From NCBI GenBank assembly GCA_964016875.1, contig OZ024724.1:30775786-30839785 (forward strand): DNA of 64,000 nt, written 5' to 3'. This DNA comes from Fallopia convolvulus. Its lineage: Eukaryota > Streptophyta > Magnoliopsida > Caryophyllales > Polygonaceae. A program made the translations under genes and the position numbers. Under the pieces are notes generated by a model that was given only the letters and a program-made list of their open reading frames with translations, had not been told where the DNA came from and made no database searches. This document shows positions 35,461 through 45,651 of the stretch, piece by piece. Numbering within the stretch: the first letter of the stretch is position 1; the number at the start of each line of letters is the position of its first letter.

Positions 35461-36796
35461 TTCCCGCGCGTGAAGCTTCCACGACATCTGGGGGGACTTG
35501 CGCATTCGGCGCAACTTCCTTGGTTACATGACCATAATCGTCATGGAAGTCACACCACCTACTCATATCCTTGTTCGGATAGGGCTTTTCATTCATCTTC
35601 GGCCACCTAATGCCTCGTATTGTCTGAGCTATGTTCTTCACAAGGTCCTTGGGGGATATGCCCAGGTTGAACTCGTCATACTTCGGCGGTAGCGGCTTAG
35701 CCGGTCTGGTTTCGGCGACGTTTACCTTAACCGCGTCAAGGTGAGAGCGCCAGTATGGTTGGTCACGGCGCTCTCGGCAGTGATCTAGTGCTGCCTTCTT
35801 GTCTACCCTCTCCCAGACACTCGTGGGTTTTCTCATCTTCAAATCCTCCTCGAGCTTGATCTGAGCCAAAGCTTTGGTTTGCACATCCTCAAAGTTGTGG
35901 CAAGGGTGTCTAGTGAGCTCTTTGTAGAGATCTCCGTCTTGATTTACCCCCTGATGGAAAGCTTCCATCCTCATAATGCGGGATGGAAATCTTCTCTCGG
36001 TTAAACCGGTCCAGGTATTCTTGGATGGACTCTTCCGGCTTCTGGATAACCTGGTACAATTCACTAGACTGCTTCTCGAACCTCCGACTACTGGCGAACT
36101 GCACCCGAAATGAGTCCATTAACTCTACGAAAGAACGGATACTTCCTCTTGGGAGGTTAACAAACCATTTCAAGGCTGGTCCCGCGAGGGCGGCTCCAAA
36201 CCCTTTGCACATCAGCGCTTCACGGGAATGGTACGGTACTGCGTTGGTCATCATCTTCTGCTTGAATATGGCCACATGTTCGTCGGGATCCCCCGTGCCG
36301 TCGTATGAAGTCATATTGGGCACCGAAAACTTCTTTGGTATCTCGACCTGAGCGATGTGGGGAGCGAAAGGCGACTCATCGTATCCATCAATCGCTTCTT
36401 TCTCAATGGGCCACGGGACCCCGGGTATCTTCGATAACTGCTCAGTGAACATCCTGAATTGGTTCCGAATGATATCCTCGAGGTCTCGGGGACGGCGGCG
36501 GTCCCAATCCTCATCATCGTCCATGCTCTCGTCTTCCAAGCGTCGAGGGATAACCTCTCGCGTCGATCGCAGGCGTATGGGTGCCCTTGCTCCTTCGCTA
36601 CCAGGGTTTCCCTGAGAGGGGTGACTGATGGTACCCCGGGGACCGTTGCTGGTGGGGTAATAATCTCCAATCCAAGATATTCTCCGCGACGGCCGGCACG
36701 ATTCCTAGAGGAACCCTCACCCCCATTGCTTCGGGTTCGATTCGTTGCCTGGGCATGTGGGCCGACAGAGGACACGGATCGAAGTTGGGAGCGCAA
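35461..36796 (-). pseudogene. Element T gag
   Basis: The central piece (36539-35910) has IPKKFSVPNMTSYDGTGDPD, MCKGFGAALAGPALKWF and SIRSFVELMDSFRVQF, the retrotransposon-gag domain of Tat elements. After a frameshift near 35950 it continues with a CDFHDDYGHVTKEV zinc-knuckle whose last cysteine is lost. An arginine-rich N-terminal part is in another frame. Confidence 0.78.
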
Positions 36797-36965
36797 ACCG
36801 TCGTTATCGGCGGTTAACTGCTCAATGCTTGCTTTGTGCTTCTCTTTACAGGAACGCTGATCGGACAGTTCTTTCTCCAGAGCATGGAGCCTTCGTTAGG
36901 GTTACTCATGGGTGATCTTCTAGAACTCTTTTCGATTTACAGAATTGAAACTTTTTTCGATCGTT

Positions 36966-36985
36966 GGGCCCCACGGTGGGCGCCA
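36966..36985 (-). other. Primer binding site of element T
   Basis: The - strand reads TGGCGCCCACCGTGGGGCCC eight bases after the LTR, the form common in plant Tat elements. Confidence 0.8.
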
Positions 36986-36993
36986 AATTGTTT

Positions 36994-37460
36994 TGAACAA
37001 AAATTTGATTAACAAACCTTTGCCCTAGATTTGGGCATGACCGAATTCAAGGGGAATAACAAGTTCGAATGAGTATGGAATTCACAAGAACAAAGAGAAA
37101 TGATCTCCTTTAGAAAATTGGTTGTCTCGTGTGATTCTGTGTGTCCTTTACAAAATACATAATTTCCATATATACGTCTAAATTACAACGGTTACTTCTA
37201 AAATATCACGATCTCCGGATTTCTAGGGCACATCTTGTAACTAACTTCCCACTTCCCGCATATATCGAAGGCTCAGAATACTCTCTCCAGCGTCTTCTGA
37301 ACAGACCTCTTCGCTCTGTGACGGATGCTTTCTTCCTTCCATCGGATGACTGGAGACTTCCACATTCTAGGATCCCGTCTCGTTCAGCATGGACGATGAC
37401 TTCTTCGTGTACTTATGGGCTCGGATTACCAGATGGGTTGATGGATTTTTGGGCCTAACA
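36994..37460 (-). repeat. Element T, 5' LTR
   Basis: 467 bp, paired with 15716-16182; ends TGTTCA on the - strand next to the primer site. Confidence 0.88.
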
Positions 37461-37890
37461 CTCTCCAACCAGCTCAGGGCCTTTCCAGTAAGAGACCACC
37501 TAAAAGCTTTTAACAGAACATATTCAAGTGAGACACCTTCAGCAGCTATGGTGTCACATAAATCAAGAAAATTTCTAATATGTTCCATAGGGCACTCATT
37601 AGGTTTCCCTTCAAACTAAGCCCTTTTATCAAGGATATAAATTGAGACTTAATCTCAAAAGTCTTATCTATCTCTAGAAGCACAATTGATGACTTCGGCA
37701 CCCTCAGTTTTGGATGCATATATTGCATGGCATTCCTCGGATAGGCATTCAACGCTTCTTGTAAATGAGCACTATTGACTCGTTGACGTTCAGCCTCAGC
37801 AGCAGCGGCATCTCTATCAGCTTGTAGCTCCTCCATCTGTTTCTAGAGGACTTCCATCTGTCGAGCTAATTCTTCAGGTGCAGCCATGGC
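37461..37890 (-). pseudogene. Element I gag, 5' part
   Basis: The - strand encodes a helix rich in Q, E and A (MEELQADRDAAAAEAERQ), then LNAYPRNAMQYMHPKLRVPK and, after a frameshift, MEHIRNFLDLCDTIAAEGVS and AFRWSLTGKALSWLES, where element T begins. Same order as gag of H and J. Sequence 37891-38031 is the element I leader up to element G. Confidence 0.7.
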
Positions 37891-38031
37891 TCGGTTTTCT
37901 CTGAGTCTAGGTGTAGGGAACGTTTAGGCTCTAAATAGTAACCGGTGTTGTCAAATTCGAGCCTGCGCCGTCCAGCTGGGATACGCTGAGAAAACAAACA
38001 AAGAAAATAATATTAAAAACAAAAACGGGGT

Positions 38032-39152
38032 TGATAAGCTGGTTTTAGTACAACATAATTATGTATTTTTATTAGGATTTCTGAGTGTTTTAGGCTAGAT
38101 TAGGGTGTTTAATCGTAAAATAAGAAAAGCCTACAGATGAAGATTTTGAAGACAGAAGTCCTAAGTTCGAGCTGAAGACCCGCTTCACAGCGGTTGCTAA
38201 GGAAAACAAAGATTGAAGGTTCGAAGAAAGCAGGACCCGTGATCGCGGGTCGAGACCCGAGCCCGCGGAAGATCAAGGATCTGCGGACGACAAGAGGAAG
38301 CTGGAGCCGCGCTCACGGCTAAGGACCCACGCTCACGGGTGGCGGTTCTTTATTTATATTTATATCTTTAGGTTTTCAGATATTGTTTCGAGTATTTAAA
38401 CCTAGTTTTGTAGCAGACTTTGGATCGAGGATACTTTGGAGATTATTTTCAGTTTAACCTAGTTTTTATTTCTATTATGGAGAACTAATCTTCCTTGGAG
38501 TTTGTTTGATCAAGGAAGCCTTTTTATTTCTTTGATAACTTTTCTATCATTTGGTAGAATCAAAACTCTTGTTTTTATTTACATGATCTATGTTTGATTT
38601 TATGAGCCTGATCAACTTGTTTGATTGACTTAGATCTACTGTTTGGATTAGGTTTGATTGTCGTCTGTGCAATCTTATTTATCCTTGAAACAACTCTTTT
38701 CCAAGACCGTGGACTGGAATTGAGAAAGAGTATTCGATTGTTATTTTATGCATGAGACTCGTAGCTTGATTGCATGATTTGATATAATTTTATCCTTAAT
38801 ACTTTGCATGATTTGAATTAAGCGTCCTTGTTCATATCATAATTTCGCTTGGACCGTGGACAAGCGGAAATCTTTTATAAGGATTGGAATTAACCTTGGA
38901 ATTGTAGAAAAGTGGATGAATCAATGATAGAATGATTAAAAAGGTGGAATTGATTGAATGAACTCTGCTTTCCTTTAATTGATTTGAATCCTTGTTAGCT
39001 TGCTTAAACCCCAAAAACCCTGTCTTTGTTCTTTGCTGATTGATTAGAATACCGATTCTCTTGGGTTCGATCCCTTACTTGCATGCTATACTTGGTTTGT
39101 AATTTAGGGTAACTTGATTTTGATCTTGGCAACAATGACTTTAGCCGAGTCA
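38032..39152 (+). repeat. Element G, 5' LTR
   Basis: Starts TGATAAGCTGG and ends GAGTCA. Several CpGs of the palindromic words present in the 3' copy are TpG or CpA here (CTCACGG for CTCGCGG), consistent with methylation decay. Confidence 0.88.
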
Positions 39153-39157
39153 AATTT

Positions 39158-39176
39158 TGGCGTCGTTGCCGTGGAA
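39158..39176 (+). other. Primer binding site of element G
   Basis: TGGCGTCGTTGCCGTGGAA, close to the TGGCGCCGTTGCCGGGGA form of Athila elements (tRNA-Asp type in my recollection). Confidence 0.75.
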
Positions 39177-39315
39177 TCGGTTTTAATATTCTGTTCAATC
39201 GGCGTTTTTGGACGAACCCGCGCTCGATTCTCGAAGCCCGTGCCCGCGGCCAGACCCGCGCCTGTGGTTTAAAACCCGCGCTCGCGGTTTGTTTCGTCTC
39301 TGAAATCTCGAATCT

Positions 39316-39343
39316 GGTAAGAACCTATCTTATGGTTCTTACC
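39316..39343 (+). promoter_or_regulatory. HP0 leader hairpin of element G, overlapping the gag start
   Basis: Arm GGTAAGAACC, loop TATCTTAT and arm GGTTCTTACC form a perfect 10-bp stem. The probable gag ATG (39332-39334) spans the loop-stem border. Element B has the same loop with a different, still paired stem. Confidence 0.75.
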
Positions 39344-40625
39344 CGTTCTACTGACAATTCGCATGTTGGTCCTTTTGATCCAGAAATTAACAAGACTCTG
39401 AGAGAGTTAAGACGTCAAGTTCAAGCTCGAGTGTTAGGCACTCAGTTTGATCCAATAACATCTTCTTCTTCTTCCTCATTTGATTCAGAGGTTGAAGAAT
39501 AGTTTGTAACAATGGCATATCGTACTATTAGGCAACTGACTGCGCCTAATCTAGAGCAACAACAGCTTGGTCTTCAGTTTCCCGCACTAGGGGAAGGTGT
39601 GAAATTTGAGCTGAAATCCGGTCTTCTCCATTATTTGCCTAAGTTCCATGGATTGAGTGGGGAGGATCCGAATAAACACCTTACAGAGTTCCATTTTGTC
39701 TGTCTGGGAATGAAACCGACTAATGTGATTAAAGATCAGCTTATGTTGAGAGTTTTCCAATTTTCTTTAGTTGACGCGGCTAAGGAGTGGCTTCTATATT
39801 TAGCACCTGAGACGATTACTACTTGGGCTCAGATGAAGGGTGATTTTCTAGAGAAATACTTTCCTGTTGCCAAACAAATATCAATCAAGAAGCAGCTGAG
39901 TAGTCTGGAGTAGGGTGATGATGAGAATCTTTATGAATATTATGAGCGTTACAAGAGGCTCATCGCCAGCTGTCCCTACAGTGGATATTCTGATAAAGAT
40001 CTGATTTGCTATATTATTGAAGGGCTTTGTGATGCTGATAAGCGCCTGATGAATGCATCCTATGGAGGTTCTTATGAGAATCTCACTCCTAGGCAAGCGT
40101 TTGAAAAGTTGGAGACTCTAGCTGAGCAATGCGGGAACCAAAGAAAGAGGTCTAACAGTAGGTCTGTTAATTTTGTGAATGACTCCCTGAATGCTGAAGT
40201 AAGGGAGTTAAAGGCTATGATGAAGCAACTGTTGGTGGGTAATGGAGCTTCAAGTTCAAGGGCTTTGTGGAATCTATGGTGAAACAGGCCATCCTTTTGA
40301 TGCACGCCCTATCATGCAAGAGCCAGCAGCTGATGTTAATGTTATAGGGAACTATGATCAAGCAAGTCCCCAAAATGACCCATATTCAAATACATACAAT
40401 CCGGGGTTGGCTAACCATCCTAACTTTAGATGGAACCAACAACCTCAACAACCTTTTCCACAAAAAGGAGGTCAGCCCAACTATGTTCTCACGCCTAATT
40501 ATGCACCAAGACCCAAAGTTCCTCATGAAAATCCCGCTATTATTGCTCAGCTTATGATGGAGAATCAAGAGAACAAGGCTGCAGTGAAAAGCCTTGAAAT
40601 CAAGTCAGATTGCAACCATTCTTAA
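39332..40625 (+). pseudogene. Element G gag, with two amber stops and a frameshift
   Basis: Reading from ATG 39332: an N-terminal segment (LTRSTDNSHVGPFDPEINK) to TAG 39500-39502, then in the same frame MAYRTIRQL and the Athila capsid region (LHYLPKFHGLSGEDPNKHL, LAPETITTWAQMKGDFL). A second TAG at 39911 falls where relatives have glutamine. The frame continues DDENLYEYYERYKRL and LICYIIEGL. A frameshift near 40260 precedes a degraded zinc knuckle (YGETGHPFDA). Both TAGs fit CAG to TAG decay. Confidence 0.78.
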
Positions 40626-40686
40626 TCGGTTAGAAGCCAAAGACTCGGGGTAACTTCCATCTCAGACTATTAACCCGAGAGAGAAT

Positions 40687-41623
40687 GTGAGTGGAATCAC
40701 ACTGAGGAGTGGGAAGGAGCTGAATATTGAAGTCCCAGCCAACGAAAACCAACCGCGCTCGCAGGAGGACAGCCCTGATTGTGGAACAGAAAACGAGGCT
40801 GAAACTGATCGTCAGCCAGAACCCATGATCACGGAACCAAACCGCGACCTTGGTCAACCCGCGCCCGCGGGTCCCCACCCGAGCTCGCGGGTCCCTCCTC
40901 CGATAAATTCATATCCTTACATTAGGCCTTCATTTCCTCCCATGGCTTCGCAAAATCCCGTTCCACCATTTCCTGAGGCACTAAAGGACACCAGGAGGCC
41001 AGCCAACAACAAGGAAATTTTCGAAACCTTCTCCAAGTGTGAGGTAAATGTTCCCTTATTTAAACTTGTTCAAAGTATTCCTTTTTTTGCTAAGTTTCTG
41101 AAAGAATTATGTACTATTAAGAGGAAACAAAAAGAAAAGGGGAAGGTTGAGAAAATTAATCTTGTTGAGAACGTAGAAAATGTATCTTCCATGCTTCAAA
41201 GGCAATTGCCTAAGAAGTATGGGGATCCAGGAAGGTTTATTATTCTTGTTACTATTGGTGAGACAAAAGTTGAGCATTCTATGCTTGACTTGGGAGCATC
41301 TATAAATGTCATACCACTTAGAATATATGAGAGGTTAGGTCTAGGGCCATTACAGGATTCAAATATTACTATTGAACTGGCTGATCACTAATGTGCATCC
41401 GAAAGGATTTGTGGAAGATGTTTTAGTGAAGGTAGACGGCTTAATTTTCCCGACGGACTTTTATGTCCTGGAAATTGGTAAGGGGAGATACGACGCTGTT
41501 TTATTGTTGGGTCATCCATTCATGAAGACGGCGAGCGCCGTGATTGATGTTTCAAAGGTCCTATTATCCATGGCACATGAAGGAAAAAAGGTCCAGTTTC
41601 AAGTAGATAAGGACCTATTCTGA
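40687..41623 (+). pseudogene. Element G aspartic protease region, one frameshift
   Basis: ITLRSGKEL opens a proline-rich linker partly encoded by CCCGCG words (residues ~50-75). Then FETFSKCEVNVPLFKLVQ, LPKKYGDPGRFII and the catalytic LDLGASINVIP. A frameshift near 41385 leads to HPKGFVEDVLVKVDGLIFP, DAVLLLGHPFMKTASAVIDV (ILGRPF-equivalent). It stops 24 bases before HP1. Confidence 0.78.
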
Positions 41624-41647
41624 GCTATAAAAAAATGTTGGGCCAAC

Positions 41648-41685
41648 GACGTTAAACAAAAGCGCTACTCGGGAGGCAACCCGAG
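41648..41685 (+). promoter_or_regulatory. HP1 hairpin of element G
   Basis: GACGTTAAACAAAAGCGCTA, then arm CTCGGG, loop AGGCAA, arm CCCGAG (41668-41685). Confidence 0.8.
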
Positions 41686-41689
41686 GTTT

Positions 41690-42660
41690 TTCTATTCTTT
41701 TCTTTTTGTCTTTTTCGTTTAGTTTTAGTTTTAGTTTCGTTTTGGTTTTGTCAGGCTAACTTGCGGGTATAATTTTTCCATCTCGAAGGAAGTGCAGCCC
41801 GAGGCGAGGATCCGAGGTCGCAGCTGGACCCGCGATTGCGGCCCAGGACCCGCGCTCGCGGGTCAGCCCTGGCGGAATTTAGTTTTTGTTTTTCGGAAAA
41901 ATAAAAAAATAATAAAACAAAAAATATATATATAAGGTTTTCAGGTGAAACTCCCGAAATAAAAGGCTTTCAGGTGAAACCCCTGAAATAAAAGGTTTTC
42001 GGGTGAAACCCCTAAAAAAGCCCAAATCAGTAACAACCCTAAAAATCAAAACCCACTCCCATATACCTCTTGAATTCCTCAACACAATTCCTCACAACCA
42101 AAACTCCAAAAATACAAGCTTCCATACCACAAACCAACAACCACCACACGTGCAAACTCCAGCCACCGGGTCACCACCGCGTCTCACACTCGTGACCCTC
42201 CGGAGACCCATGTGCGTAGCCACCGACCCGAGATCACGGCTCGCACCACCATCGTCAGATTCGTTCAAGCAATTTGGTTGGAGTGGAGGTTTTGTTCAAA
42301 ATCGAACCAGATCTACATCCCGTGAGCAGATTCGAGGATTTGGTTAGTGTTTCTTCGTGCTTTGGAGTTGAATTTCTTCCTTATTGAGGACGATTTGTTG
42401 TTTCTTGAGACGAAATTGAGGAGATTTGGGAGTTCTCATTTCGCCATTGTTGTTCGTCGACTCAAATCTGTTCGACGTCGGAAACCGCGCTCGCTGCTAC
42501 AGAACCGCGCTCGCGGGTGGGATTCTAACCGGTTCCGCGTTCTCGGTGTATTACATGCGCTCGCGGGTGCAATTTTCGCCAATCCGCGCCGTCGTTTTGT
42601 TAAACGCGCCCGCGGGTACTATTTTTCGGGTAATTTCTCGTTCGATTCTATTTAATTCAG
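41690..42660 (+). other. Element G region between HP1 and ORF1
   Basis: No convincing gene. Repeats of the CCGCGCTCGCGG word occur at 41815-41865 and 42486-42620, and a GGTTTTCAGGTGAAAC-like unit repeats three times at 41936-42012. Probably the ORF1 leader. Confidence 0.55.
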
Positions 42661-42661
42661 T

Positions 42662-43909
42662 ATGGCATATTTTGGTTTACAGAATCTGACTGATGGGCAG
42701 AGGGAGTTGTGGGATAAGTATGAGACTAGGAGATTTGTGAGTACCAAGTTTTTTAATGTCCCGACGTTGATTGATCTGAGATTTAGGGAGTGTACAGAGC
42801 AGTTGCTAGAGGCAGGGGTTTAGGTAGATTCAATACTATGCCTATTCCTACCTACAGAGTGCTGACTATAGAGTTTCTGTCTACATTCCGCTATTCTGAT
42901 GGGATCTGACTTTCCATGTCTGTGATAGACCCTGTACTATATCCCGTGAGCAGGCTTATCTTATTTTTGGGATTACTTCTCCACCTACTGAAGGGTGGAA
43001 GAGTATATTGACAGATGCCAGATTCTTTGATTTTTTGTATGCACTTACTGGCTCCCCCTTTGACACTAATTCAAGGGAGAAGAACAGTAAGATTCACCAC
43101 CCTTGTGTACGTCTGTGTCACAAGGTTTTAGCTATGGCATTTCTAGGGCAGGGAGAGGTGAACAAGGTGTCTGCACATGACATGAGGATTATTAGGTACT
43201 TGTTTCCTTTTCCATCTGAGTGCCCAGACTGGTTTTGATTATTTATTGCATCAGCTAGGAAGTATCCCAAGAGACAGGGGCAGATACGCTTGGGTGGCAT
43301 GGTTACACATTTAGCCACCCGATTTGTTACTATTGAGCAAATAGAGGCCCGCTATGGAGGTCGTCTGGCTGATGGTCATCTGTATAACCATTAGGCTTTA
43401 GTTAGGGCTGGTTTTTTGAGAGGTTCAGCTGAGGGGGTTGGACTTGGTTGAATGGGCATCCTGCTACACCTTTTCTACGTCTACCTAGTGCATTACAGTA
43501 TGGCAATACTGTATATGACTTTCACTTACAACCTGATATAGATGCTCCTATGGAGGAGGTTGAGGAGGATTTTGAGGTTGAGGATGTTGGTGGAGGTTGG
43601 AATGATCATGTTGAGGCGTTTCAGTCTAGATTTGCATCTAAGCCCTTTGGATGGGCTCCTGGTCCATATTCTGCAGCTGGTTAGGGTGTACTTAACTCAG
43701 CTGCACATGCATCTACTTCTGCATCTACATCTTCTCCTTCTGGTTTGCCATGGACTGCTGAGATGACGTTTGAGGAGCGAGTTTTGAGTGGACTGCAGCA
43801 TTTATCAATTCGACAGGATGCGCTATATGAGCATCAGAGACATGCCACTTTATTCTTCCAGACCGGGTGGCCAGATTTTCCACCATTTCCTCCACCAGGT
43901 CAGTAGTGA
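42662..43909 (+). pseudogene. Element G ORF1 (ATHILA ORF-1-like), with stops
   Basis: Starts MAYFGLQNLTDGQRELWDKYE and FFNVPTLIDLRFRECTEQLL; stops and shifts follow. Readable later segments include MTDARFFDFLYALTGSPFD, HHPCVRLCHKVLAMAFLGQGEVNKV, and an acidic C-terminus (MEEVEEDFEVEDVGGGW) ending in a helix with HLSIRQDALYEHQ. Same position and layout as ORF1 of H and I, though diverged. At least four in-frame stops. Function unknown. Confidence 0.65.
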
Positions 43910-43952
43910 GTCTTTTGATTCCCTCTTCTATACTTTGTTTTATATTTCTTAG

Positions 43953-43996
43953 CTTCATTGGGGACAATGAAGAGTTTAAGTATGGGGGAGGGGATT
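43953..43996 (+). promoter_or_regulatory. HP2 hairpin of element G with internal purine tract
   Basis: Arm CTTCATT, loop GGGGAC, arm AATGAAG form a perfect 7-bp stem (43953-43972). TTTAAGTATGGGGGAGGGGA follows. It lies ~45 bases after the ORF1 stop. The stretch 43997-44419 holds no gene. Confidence 0.82.
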
Positions 43997-44419
43997 CACT
44001 GCTTTGCTTTGTGATATATGTACAATTGCATTTGATTAGTTTTTATTTAAAAAAAATGAAAAAAGTCATAAAAATAAAAAAAGCATAGAAAATCCTAGGA
44101 TGAGTTGAGAACCCGAAAGGGCGGCTCAGGTAATAAGCAAGTAACTCGGACCAGCATTATGCTGGGGTAATATGAGGTTTATGAGAGATGTGAGCATATG
44201 TGAGCACACTTGAAGAAAAATGAAAAGAGTGATTAGGTGAAAATCCTAAAGGGCGCCTAAGTAGAATGAGTGGTAAAATCAGTGTTTAGGATCATATTCT
44301 ACACTCATTATTTCTCTACTTGGGTTCGGGTTGTGAGTTGAGAGTTTTTTTAGATTTTCCATATTCCCTTATTACATCCTTTGGATCTTATTTGTATTTA
44401 TTATTAGATTTATTTTGAG

Positions 44420-44458
44420 CTTACTCGAGGACGAGCAAGATCTAAGTATGGGGGAATT
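44420..44458 (+). promoter_or_regulatory. HP3 hairpin and polypurine tract of element G
   Basis: Arm CTTACTC, loop GAGGAC, arm GAGCAAG (one mismatch), then CTAAGTATGGGGGAATT ending at the 3' LTR. Confidence 0.75.
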
Positions 44459-45580
44459 TGATACGCTGGTTTTAGTACAACGTAATTATGTATTTTAATT
44501 AGGAGTTCTGTGTTTTAGGCTAGATTAGGGTGTTTAATTGTAATATCAGAAACGCCTACAGATGAAGACTTTGAAGACAGAAGTCCTAAGTTCGAGCTGA
44601 AGACTCGCTTCACAGCGGTTGCTAAGGAAAACAAAGATTGAAGGTTCGAAGAAAGCAGGACCCGCGATCGCGGGTCGAGACCTGAACCCGCGAGAGATCG
44701 AGGATCCGCGGACGCCGAGAGAAAGCTGGAGCCGCGCTCGCGGCTAAGGACCCGCGCTCGCGGGTGGCGGTTATTCCGAGCGCCGACTTTCGTTTTATTC
44801 TATCTTTATTTATATTTATATCTTTAGGTTTTCGGATATTGTTTCGAGTATTTAAGCCTAGTTTCGTAGCAGACTTTGGATCTAGGATACTTTGGAGATT
44901 ATTTTCAGTTTAACCTAGTTTTTATTTCTATTATGGAGAACTAATCTTCATTGGAGTTTGTTTGATCAAGGAAGCCTTTTTATTTCTTTGATAACTTTTC
45001 TATCCTTTGGTTAATATCAAAACTCTTGTTTTTATTTACTTGATCTATGTTTGATTTTATGAGCCTGGTCAACTTGTTTGATTGACTTAGATATACTATT
45101 TGGATTAGGTTTGATTGTTGTCTGTGCAATCTTATTTATCCTTAAAACAACTCTTTTCCAAGACCGTGGACTGGAATTGAGAAAGAGTATTTGATTGTTA
45201 TTTTATGCATGAGACTCGTAGCTTGATTGCATGATTTGAATTAAGCGTCCTTGTTCATATCATAATTTCGCTTGGACCGTGGACAAGCGGAAATCATTTA
45301 TAAGGATTGGAATTAACCTGAGAATTGTAGAAAAGTGGATGAATCAATGATAGAATGATTAAAAAGGTGGAATTGATTGAATGAACTCTACTTTCCTTTA
45401 ATTGATTTGAATCCTAAATTTGTTTGCTTGCTTAAACCCCAAAAACCTTTTCTTTGTTCTTTGCTGATTGATTAGAATACCGATTCTCTTTGGTTCGATC
45501 CTTTACTTGCATTCTATACTTGGTTTGTAATTTAGGGTAATTTATTTTTGATCTTGGCAACAACGACTTTCGCCGAGTTA
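44459..45580 (+). repeat. Element G, 3' LTR
   Basis: Starts TGATACGCTGG; the terminal CA has become TA. Intact copies of the family words at 44660-44770. Confidence 0.88.
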
Positions 45581-45630
45581 GGGGTAGAGCTATTTCCAGA
45601 CCCACAGATAAACAAACAAACACTGTTGCT

Positions 45631-45648
45631 TCCCAGGCAATAGCGCCA
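45631..45648 (-). other. Primer binding site of element I
   Basis: The - strand reads TGGCGCTATTGCCTGGGA after the 5' LTR, an Athila-like primer site. The leader continues to 45581, where element G intervenes. Confidence 0.72.
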
Positions 45649-45651
45649 ATT

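Larger units (their letters stand above)
15716..37460 (-). mobile_element. Element T: Tat-lineage Ty3/gypsy retrotransposon
   Basis: 467-bp LTRs at both ends, a primer site TGGCGCCCACCGTGGGG, then - strand gag, protease, reverse transcriptase, RNase H, a second RNase H and integrase. A + strand spliced gene lies between integrase and the 3' LTR. Dual RNase H and an antisense extra gene are known from Tat/Retand-type elements. After removing H and the inner solo LTR it is about 9.4 kb. Multiple frameshifts make it defective. It was inserted into gag of element I; no TSD remains. Confidence 0.88.
38032..45580 (+). mobile_element. Element G: Athila-like retrotransposon without pol
   Basis: LTRs of 1121 and 1122 bp at 38032-39152 and 44459-45580, perfect GGGGT duplications (38027-38031, 45581-45585), a TGGCGTCGTTGCC primer site, gag, protease, HP1, ORF1, HP2, HP3/polypurine tract. 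It was inserted in the leader of element I. The family word is CCCGCGCTCGCGGG. RT and integrase are absent. Confidence 0.9.

Noticed and set aside
42003..42689. Overlapping + frames in the G leader
   Set aside because: Frames are made of the GC-rich words and UTR; no domain, no support from other copies.
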